Part shown: one piece after another, positions 1 to 5,966 of the stretch
Position numbering within the stretch: the stretch's first letter is position 1
Layout of the letters: the number at the start of each line of letters is the position of its first letter
From: Bacteroidales bacterium
Lineage (GTDB): Bacteria > Bacteroidota > Bacteroidia > Bacteroidales > Muribaculaceae
Assembly: GCA_900769345.1 (NCBI GenBank)
Contig: CAAGGJ010000091.1
Location: forward strand, 1-14,958
Direction: 5' to 3'
DNA: 14,958 bases
Translations under genes and position numbers: made by a program
The notes under the pieces: model-generated
Told to the model about the DNA's origin: nothing
What the model saw: the letters and a program-made list of their open reading frames with translations, nothing else
Database searches by the model: none

Positions 1-2465
1 ATAGCATGCCACATATAACCTTTCTTTGCAAGTGCTGTACCCGAGTAGTTGCGGAAAAGCATAATGATGTCATTATATTTGCTTCCCGATACGTTACCAA
101 TCTTGATATCGTTGAATACAGTATTCGCGCTGGCATCATAATCGATACAACTATAAGCTATAGGCTCAGTCGTTATATCACCAGCTCCATAGACCATAAG
201 CTCAATTTTAGCCTTGCCTTCTTCACCGCCTGCACCTACGCGTAGCACTGCGAGGTCGGGAATGCCATCGCCATCCACATCGCCAATTGCAAATCGCACC
301 ATCGGTTTCTTTAGATAATAGGCAGAGCAGTTTAGTTCTGTTACTCCATCATCTTGTAATTTGAAGTTCTTGTGATACAAACATGGCTTTGTGTATTGGT
401 TATCTTTCAAAAATTCGCTATTACCTTCCTTAATAACATTAAGCATTGTAGCACCATCGTAAATATCTACTTGACCGTCAATGCACACAATGACTTCGTC
501 TACACCGTCTTCATTAAAATCGGCAGTAAACAATTGGAAGCAACGTTGCACATAGTCCATACGAGTTTCTGTTGCTCTGTTGCTGTCATCATATAGGAAA
601 TAGGGAAGAATAGACTTTGGAAGGGCTGCAAAATCATAAACTGCAGGAAGCGAGAAGCCATATCGTTCATTTGCTGCCTTCTCGTGAATCAATCCGTGTC
701 CCGACTGAGCGTCGCCTGCAATGGTAAGGTATACGTTTCCAAAACCAAATACATCAGGGGTGTCGGTGCGTTGATATGAATAAGACAAGCTTCCATCGGA
801 GTTCTCATGAGCTAACTTTTCAGTAACAATGCGGAAATCTCTACTCCACTGCATTTCCAGGATATACTGCGTGCCGTTACCATTGTTCAGAACAGCCATC
901 TTGCGAAGCTTATTCCGATCATTAACATTATCGATATCCAAATCGCTTAAGAAGTCAACATCGCGACGTTCGCCAAGAGTCCAATTTCCTTCGCTGTCTT
1001 TAGTAAGGATACCACTACGATTTTCTCCTTTATCACTGGAGAACTGGCCACCGGAGAAGTCGTAAGCGATAGATTGTGGCACAGTGTGCATGATGTAAGT
1101 CTTGCCCAATGGACCTCTATCCTCGAGAGCGGATTGAGTAGGAGCGGGTATGCTTTCTACGTTAGAAGATACTGCTTTCATATCTTCCAACATCTCAGTG
1201 TAAGCCGATGGAGCAGAGCGCACGCCGCGCACAGCGAGCATATAATCCGGGCAAACGTCTACGCTAACAGCATTTGAGGATTCGCTCAACTGCATAGCCA
1301 ATGTCACGCCGCCCTTGGTGCTGCGGGTCATCAAGTAGGCGTTACCATCGTCGCATACGTTGCCGTTGTAGCGACCGTTCAGGTTCAAACGGATATAAGT
1401 GCTATCTACACCTTCCTTGTTGTCTCCTTTGAAGTATTCGCCGGCGATAGCGTATTTGCCGCCGTTGAGCTTTTTGATAACATAGTCAATCTCGCCCTGA
1501 GTAGGCAGTTTCCAGCCTTCAGGTAGGGCTTTGATAGCAGCAGCCTTGCTATAATAAGTGTTATCACCATCGGTAGCCACAAGTTCGGTTGTGTTGTCGC
1601 CAATCAACTTGTTAAGGTTGTCGGACGAAAGGTTAGATGCGTCGGTTAAGCCAAGCGAATTGACCTTTCGCAAGTCTTCAGCCATCCAGAGCATATCGCC
1701 GGCACGCACTATGGCATAGTTGTGGCCGTCGGCATCCTGACACTTGAAGAAGTCGAAGTGCTGAGTGAAGCTGCAACGAGGTGAGCCGGTGGTGATGGTG
1801 GTCATGTTGCCCGAAGTACCGGTAAAGCGAATTACGTCGCCTTTGTTGTAGGCGAGTTCCACTTCCTTTGGAGCATCAGCCATATCAGCTACGGCCTTAA
1901 CAGGGTCGTTGGCTTGAGTGTAATCGCCGACTGATGTATTTTCGTTGTTGAAGTCGGGCAGAGTAAATTGCGAGTCGCCATAGCTGAGCCACTTAATGCT
2001 CTTGCTGAATCCGGGAGCCGAAACGCGCACCAAGTACATACCCTTGCTGAGAGGAGGTAGGGAGACCGAAGCCCGACACGACGAAGCTTCGATGCCGGTT
2101 TGCCAAGCCAAGCGACCATCGAGGCTGAATACGTCGATGTTTAGGAAGGCAGGATTCTTTAGATTTACTGAAAGCATGCCGCCATCGGTGTTTATATCGC
2201 CATCGTTGTTGACATTAATGTCATCGATACCCGAGACATATGGCGTGAGCACCAAGATGTCTTGACCTTGAAGCTCCACGCTGCCACCGGTGGTAAGGTT
2301 TTCCACCAGCACATTGTCAACAATCTTGCTCTCGCCACGACCGGCAAAAGTCACCTTATAAGAGGAGCCTGTGCCAGCACTTGCCGGGATAGGTGTAAAC
2401 ATCATCCCTGCCAGAGTTGCCGCTATGAACGACAACCGTAAAAGATTAGTAAATGATTTTTTCAT
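1..2465 (-). CDS. Secreted FISUMP-like / FG-GAP repeat protein (3' end cut by window edge)
   Basis: An open frame of 821 codons runs from ATG at 2465 to the left edge without a stop, so the C-terminus is missing. Residues 1-30 form a signal peptide (MKKSFTNLLR, then a hydrophobic stretch ending PASA). Residues about 35-75 are a beta-rich segment (VTFAGRG, VENLTTG). Residues about 105-160 (DVFSLDGR, KGMYLVRV) resemble a T9SS type A sorting domain, but lie internally. Residues about 250-440 are FISUMP-like (LWMAEDL, then PEGWKLPTQGEIDYV near 314-329). From about 640 on there are three FG-GAP/VCBS-type repeats (ADFNEDGVDEVIV, GDVDGDGIPDLAV, KIGNVSGSKYNDIIM), whose D-x-D-G loops usually bind calcium in beta-propellers. 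The likely role is an exported or surface binding protein; no ligand can be inferred. It is divergent from the AraC-type regulator and may be its target. Confidence 0.8.
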   Translation of the reverse strand, partial: MKKSFTNLLRLSFIAATLAGMMFTPIPASAGTGSSYKVTFAGRGESKIVDNVLVENLTTGGSVELQGQDILVLTPYVSGIDDINVNNDGDINTDGGMLSVNLKNPAFLNIDVFSLDGRLAWQTGIEASSCRASVSLPPLSKGMYLVRVSAPGFSKSIKWLSYGDSQFTLPDFNNENTSVGDYTQANDPVKAVADMADAPKEVELAYNKGDVIRFTGTSGNMTTITTGSPRCSFTQHFDFFKCQDADGHNYAIVRAGDMLWMAEDLRKVNSLGLTDASNLSSDNLNKLIGDNTTELVATDGDNTYYSKAAAIKALPEGWKLPTQGEIDYVIKKLNGGKYAIAGEYFKGDNKEGVDSTYIRLNLNGRYNGNVCDDGNAYLMTRSTKGGVTLAMQLSESSNAVSVDVCPDYMLAVRGVRSAPSAYTEMLEDMKAVSSNVESIPAPTQSALEDRGPLGKTYIMHTVPQSIAYDFSGGQFSSDKGENRSGILTKDSEGNWTLGERRDVDFLSDLDIDNVNDRNKLRKMAVLNNGNGTQYILEMQWSRDFRIVTEKLAHENSDGSLSYSYQRTDTPDVFGFGNVYLTIAGDAQSGHGLIHEKAANERYGFSLPAVYDFAALPKSILPYFLYDDSNRATETRMDYVQRCFQLFTADFNEDGVDEVIVCIDGQVDIYDGATMLNVIKEGNSEFLKDNQYTKPCLYHKNFKLQDDGVTELNCSAYYLKKPMVRFAIGDVDGDGIPDLAVLRVGAGGEEGKAKIELMVYGAGDITTEPIAYSCIDYDASANTVFNDIKIGNVSGSKYNDIIMLFRNYSGTALAKKGYMWHA

Positions 2466-2494
2466 AATATAATGGTAAATATAATTATTTTGAA

Positions 2495-2502
2495 CAAAAT
2501 TA
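2495..2502 (-). promoter_or_regulatory. Minus-7 box of the FISUMP/FG-GAP gene
   Basis: Read on the minus strand the sequence is TAATTTTG, an exact match to the Bacteroidetes minus-7 consensus TAnnTTTG. It lies 30-37 nt upstream of the ATG at 2465. No TTTG minus-33 element is seen at the expected distance; the repeat cluster begins there instead, which suggests activator dependence. Confidence 0.45.
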
Positions 2503-2521
2503 GCAGTCGGGATTTTACGCG

Positions 2522-2590
2522 TTGTTGTATATATTGTTGTATTTCATTTTTTAATCAAAATACAACAAGAAAAAGCAAAATACAACAAGA
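2522..2590. repeat. Direct/inverted repeat cluster, candidate operator
   Basis: TTGTTGTAT occurs at 2522-2530 and 2534-2542, and its reverse complement ATACAACAA at 2560-2568 and 2580-2588. The inner pair extends to an 11-bp inverted repeat (2534-2544 and 2558-2568). The right pair extends to a 15-nt direct repeat, CAAAATACAACAAGA, at 2556-2570 and 2576-2590, exactly 20 bp apart. The cluster lies immediately upstream of the minus-strand promoter box, where an activator would bind. The divergent AraC-type regulator is the obvious candidate, since that family often contacts direct repeats about 20 bp apart. The assignment is inferred. Confidence 0.5.
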
Positions 2591-2722
2591 TTTTTTTGCG
2601 TTAAACAGGAAAGATTTCATCAGTTATGGAGTTATAAGAAGTGAAAAGAAATGAAGATGAGCCGATGCGTTGATACAAATATTTTTAACAGTTATAGAGA
2701 AAAAGGACGTTTTTTTTGAAAA

Positions 2723-2738
2723 TATCTTTGTAACTTTG
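2723..2738 (+). promoter_or_regulatory. Tandem minus-7 boxes upstream of the AraC-type gene
   Basis: TATCTTTG (2723-2730) is followed directly by TAACTTTG (2731-2738); both match TAnnTTTG. A T-rich run ending in TTTG at 2715-2718 lies upstream but is closer than the usual 19-21 nt, so the minus-33 element is unclear. Transcription from here would give a leader of roughly 180 nt before the ATG at 2923. Confidence 0.45.
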
Positions 2739-2762
2739 AAAGCACTTTATTTAGCAGTACAA

Positions 2763-2822
2763 ATGATAATAGAGAAAGTCAATCGACTTCAACAACTTGG
2801 GATAAACATGCGCTGCCATTAG
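2763..2822 (+). other. Possible 19-codon leader ORF
   Basis: ATG at 2763 opens a frame encoding MIIEKVNRLQQLGINMRCH and stopping at TAG 2820-2822. It falls inside the long predicted leader between the tandem minus-7 boxes and the AraC-type start codon. It has no recognisable domain, and a frame this short is expected by chance; it is listed only because of its position. Confidence 0.12.
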
Positions 2823-2922
2823 GTTAGAGCATAAGATTTAAATATACATATCGAAACTCTGCAAAACAGTAATAAACAGCGCGCATAGAGTAAACGGTCA
2901 AAACATTATGATATAGAGATAT

Positions 2923-4077
2923 ATGTTAACTACAGTTGATCATATAATATCCTTATTGTCATCAGCGGCAATAGCCACGGCCGTGTTGATGTTGGTAATA
3001 GTGCGCATTCCGCAAAAGATGCGATGGGAGCCAATGTCGCGTGCACGCTGGATTTTGGTGGTTACCTTCAGCATATTGGCATTGTCGGGATTGTTGAAGA
3101 TAGATGCCAAAGATGCGCCTTTGCTCTCTACAGTGACATTGTGCGTGGCATCTTATCAAGCTTTACTATTCACTCATACAGCCTCGATAATGCTTGCGCA
3201 AAGCAGGTCTTCGAAGAAGATAGTGGGAATTTTGGGCTTTATTAGTGTGGTGACATGCTTGCTCTTTGTTCTGAAACTTAGTGTGCCGAAATTATATCCT
3301 TATGCCTTTTACGCGGCATCGGTGGCATATATTTTTCAGCTTGTGGTTCACACTATGGTGTTCAGGAGAGATTTGGCAAAGACGGTAGAAGAACTTGAGA
3401 ACTATTACGATGAGAATGTCGACTATCACTTACGACCTATCAAAAAGTTCTATTATAGCGCCTTGGGGATAGGCGTTTTGGCAGGAGTGATGTCGTTTTT
3501 GCCTATATTTCAAACATGGTATAATGTATTTGTGCTGATATATACGGTATATTATGTATATGTGGTAATGGCAATAATGAATTATTGCATCGACGGTGAT
3601 TTCTTTTTGGTTCCTACCGAAGACATCAATGAAGGCACACAAGAGATAGAGATTAACTATCACACCTCAGCAGAAGAAGATGTAGCAGACAATGCAATAA
3701 CAGAAGCAGAAGAATCTGCTGCTGTCATCGACACTACATTCGAGGCTTTGGAGCAAAACCTTGATGCATGGGTAAAACGCAAAGAGTTTACAAAAGTAGA
3801 TATCAATACCGATGAAGTGGCAGAGCAACTAAATGTTACCCGACAACATCTCATCGCCTATTTCAAGACGGTGCACAACACCACATTCCGCTCGTGGCGA
3901 CAGCAACTAAGGTTGGAATATGCTTGTTGCCTCATTCGCGAGTGCCCCGACCAGACTTTGGCACATCTGCATGAACAAGTAGGCTTCAACGACCGAAGCA
4001 ATTTCTACACAGCCTTCCGTAAGTACACCGGAACCACTCTGCAAGAATATAAGGATAGTTTGAAAGCAGGGAGGTAG
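2923..4077 (+). CDS. Membrane-embedded AraC-family regulator
   Basis: This is a 384-residue protein in two halves. Residues 1-220 hold about seven hydrophobic segments (about 8-27, 44-60, 69-92, 100-119, 124-147, 176-195 and 197-220), so the N-terminus is an integral membrane module. Residues about 285-380 are an AraC-type double helix-turn-helix: the first helix pair contains LNVTRQHLIAYFK, and the second the typical GFNDRSNFYTAFRKYTGTT motif. The acidic linker (about 225-275) probably separates membrane and DNA-binding parts. The start is ATG at 2923. A regulator of this type would sense a membrane or periplasmic cue and act on nearby DNA. Likely targets, by position only, are the divergent FISUMP/FG-GAP gene and the downstream GH29-GH2 pair. 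The ligand is unknown. Confidence 0.85.
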   Translation: MLTTVDHIISLLSSAAIATAVLMLVIVRIPQKMRWEPMSRARWILVVTFSILALSGLLKIDAKDAPLLSTVTLCVASYQALLFTHTASIMLAQSRSSKKIVGILGFISVVTCLLFVLKLSVPKLYPYAFYAASVAYIFQLVVHTMVFRRDLAKTVEELENYYDENVDYHLRPIKKFYYSALGIGVLAGVMSFLPIFQTWYNVFVLIYTVYYVYVVMAIMNYCIDGDFFLVPTEDINEGTQEIEINYHTSAEEDVADNAITEAEESAAVIDTTFEALEQNLDAWVKRKEFTKVDINTDEVAEQLNVTRQHLIAYFKTVHNTTFRSWRQQLRLEYACCLIRECPDQTLAHLHEQVGFNDRSNFYTAFRKYTGTTLQEYKDSLKAGR

Positions 4078-4161
4078 GAGTGCCATTTGGCTGTATTATA
4101 ATGTCGGATTTGCTTACATCTTCGGCACGGAGTTGAAAGTAATTATTTGACGTAAATATGC

Positions 4162-4190
4162 TTGGGATAAAATATTAATTTATATCTTTG
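4162..4190 (+). promoter_or_regulatory. Promoter of the GH29-GH2 transcript
   Basis: A minus-7 box TATCTTTG (4183-4190) matches TAnnTTTG, with TTG at 4162-4164 eighteen bases upstream, close to the minus-33 spacing expected in Bacteroidetes. It lies about 115 nt upstream of the preferred fucosidase start at 4305, giving a leader of about 100 nt. Confidence 0.55.
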
Positions 4191-4304
4191 TGATACTATT
4201 CTTAGGCGGTTACGGCGTGCGGTGGTACAAAGCATTGTCGTAGCCGTGTATGGGTGGAGAATTCAAGTATAGAAGTAAGAAATATTTTAAACTATATTTT
4301 ATTT

Positions 4305-5906
4305 ATGAATAAGAATCTAAGATTGTTGATTTTGGGGATAATTCTTTGTATGTCAGGCGGTAAGGTATGCGCCCAAGAGGAATTGTCGTGGGAGGAATTG
4401 CAGCAACAGTATCAATTTCCGAAGTGGTATACCGATGCAAGGTTTGGCATTTGGATAACTATCGGTCCGCAATCTCAGCCGGAGCTGGGCGGCGGATGGT
4501 ATGCTCGACACATGTTTATGGAAGATGTTGGCGGACAGCAGTTTGGCAAAAATGCATACGCCTATCACAAGAAGACTTATGGCCCACAGTCGCAAAAAGG
4601 TTATACCGAAGTGATAAATCAGTGGAAAGCCGAAAAACTGGATACCGACTACTTGGTTAAGTATTTCAAATCGTTGGGCGCAAAGTATATCGTGGTGCAT
4701 GCCAATCATCACGACCATTTCGATAATTTTGCTTCTACGTATCATCCATGGAACTCGGTAAATATGGGTCCTCATAAGGATATAATAGGCATGTTTGAGA
4801 AGTCGGTTAGAAAATATCATTTGCCGTTTGGTGTGAGTTCTCACGACGACCGCTTCTTGGGATGGTGGTTGCCGGCATTCGGCTCGGATACATCGGGCGA
4901 ATATAAAGGCGTGCCCTACGAAGGTCGTATGACTAAGAAAGACGGCGTGGGTAAGTGGTGGAACGGATACGACCCGGCTCAATTATACGGACTGCCGCCC
5001 GAACTGCGTACACCCGAATATGAAGATAGTGTGAAGCATACATATATGCTTCGCCAGCAAGAACTCGTGACGAAATACAATGTCGACTTGTTGTGGGTAG
5101 ACGGTTATGGCTTCCCGTACGGCAAATATGGAAAGGAAGTATTTAGAACATTGTTTAATAACAGTTTGAAGCGCCATGGTAAGATAGACGCCGTGGGTAT
5201 AGCAAAAGTAGATAAAGAGCCGATGCTGGTTAAAGATATCGAAGCGGGCGTGGCAGATAAGATGTTGCCATATCCTTGGGACGGAATTTTTACCTTTACG
5301 CACTGGTTTTATAAGGAAGATAATCCATCGATGCATAATGCCCGTACGGTAATAGAACTACTGTGCGACATAGTGAGTAAAAATGGCAATATGCTGCTCA
5401 ATGTGGAGCTAAAGGGTGATGGAACACTTCCTGCAGAACATAAGGAAATATTAGATAGCGTAGGCGCGTGGATGAAGATAAATAAGGAAGCGATATATGC
5501 AAGTAAACCGTGGGTGGTGTATGGCGACAATTTAAACTCATGCCAACGCGTAAAAGAACGCAATATCGTAAATGCCGATGCCAACAATGTGTTGGCAAAC
5601 GCCACCGATGAAAACTTCAATGCTCGCACGGTGTCGAGCACGCCATACGATAGCGATGAAGTGCGATTTACGCTGAAGAATGAAGTGCTGTATATTATGG
5701 TGCTAAATCCCCGAGAAGGACAGATAAAATTGCCGACTTTGGGAATGAAATCGCCTGATACTTTCGGCGAAATAAAGCAGATAAAAATGCTTGGAAGCAA
5801 GGAAAAGGTGAAATATGTAAGAAATGACGATTATCTGCTTTTGGATGTGCCTCAAAATAGACCTACGCCCTATGCTGCGGTGTTCAAGGTAATACCCAAG
5901 CGCTAA
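4305..5906 (+). CDS. Secreted GH29 alpha-L-fucosidase
   Basis: This protein should hydrolyse terminal alpha-L-fucose from glycans by the retaining GH29 mechanism. ATG at 4305 is chosen because it begins a good signal peptide (MNKNLRLLILGIILCMSGG, ending VCAQ); an upstream in-frame GTG at 4254 would add 17 residues ahead of it. The product has 533 residues. The catalytic TIM barrel fills the first two thirds. The segment around residues 134-139 (NHHDHF) corresponds to the family KHHDGF motif. DLLWVDG places the nucleophile at Asp266. SKNGNMLLNV at about 358-367 is the family barrel-end motif, followed by a C-terminal beta-sandwich. The acid/base residue varies between GH29 subfamilies and I cannot assign it. 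The GH2 gene follows on the same strand, so both enzymes probably act in sequence on fucosylated galactosides. Linkage specificity cannot be read from the sequence. Confidence 0.9.
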   Translation: MNKNLRLLILGIILCMSGGKVCAQEELSWEELQQQYQFPKWYTDARFGIWITIGPQSQPELGGGWYARHMFMEDVGGQQFGKNAYAYHKKTYGPQSQKGYTEVINQWKAEKLDTDYLVKYFKSLGAKYIVVHANHHDHFDNFASTYHPWNSVNMGPHKDIIGMFEKSVRKYHLPFGVSSHDDRFLGWWLPAFGSDTSGEYKGVPYEGRMTKKDGVGKWWNGYDPAQLYGLPPELRTPEYEDSVKHTYMLRQQELVTKYNVDLLWVDGYGFPYGKYGKEVFRTLFNNSLKRHGKIDAVGIAKVDKEPMLVKDIEAGVADKMLPYPWDGIFTFTHWFYKEDNPSMHNARTVIELLCDIVSKNGNMLLNVELKGDGTLPAEHKEILDSVGAWMKINKEAIYASKPWVVYGDNLNSCQRVKERNIVNADANNVLANATDENFNARTVSSTPYDSDEVRFTLKNEVLYIMVLNPREGQIKLPTLGMKSPDTFGEIKQIKMLGSKEKVKYVRNDDYLLLDVPQNRPTPYAAVFKVIPKR

Positions 5907-5936
5907 CTATGGTAGAAAATGATAAAATTTAGAAGA

Positions 5937-5954
5937 TTGGGGTCCACTCCCCAA
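5937..5954 (+). repeat. Short perfect hairpin before the GH2 start
   Basis: TTGGGG (5937-5942) and CCCCAA (5949-5954) form a 6-bp perfect inverted repeat around TCCACT. It sits 12 nt upstream of the preferred GH2 start codon and has no T-run after it, so it is not a typical terminator. If translation starts at 5919 instead, it lies inside the coding region. Confidence 0.35.
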
Positions 5955-5966
5955 AAACCAAGAACG

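Larger units (their letters stand above)
2466..2922. other. Divergent intergenic regulatory region
   Basis: This AT-rich, 457-bp gap lies between the divergently transcribed FISUMP/FG-GAP gene and the AraC-type regulator. It holds a minus-strand promoter box, a cluster of direct and inverted repeats, tandem plus-strand minus-7 boxes and a possible 19-codon leader frame, each listed separately. No conserved RNA fold or longer coding frame was recognised. The run from about 2823 to 2922 shows nothing identifiable. Confidence 0.7.

Noticed and set aside
2522..2590. Invertible (phase-variable) promoter flanked by inverted repeats
   Set aside because: The arms are short and duplicated in tandem, the intervening segment is only 13-50 bp, and no recombinase gene is nearby; a regulator binding site fits better.
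2702..2709. AAAGGACG upstream of the AraC-type gene as another LytTR site
   Set aside because: Only a single copy is present, with no partner about 21 bp away, and an 8-base match is weak.
4254..4304. GTG-initiated 17-residue N-terminal extension of the fucosidase
   Set aside because: ATG at 4305 begins a standard signal peptide; the extension would bury it behind 17 residues.
4353..4982. Long minus-strand open frame of 209 codons inside the fucosidase gene
   Set aside because: It is antisense to a clear GH29 enzyme, its product is rich in Cys, His and Ile with no domain, and there is no promoter or neighbour to support it.
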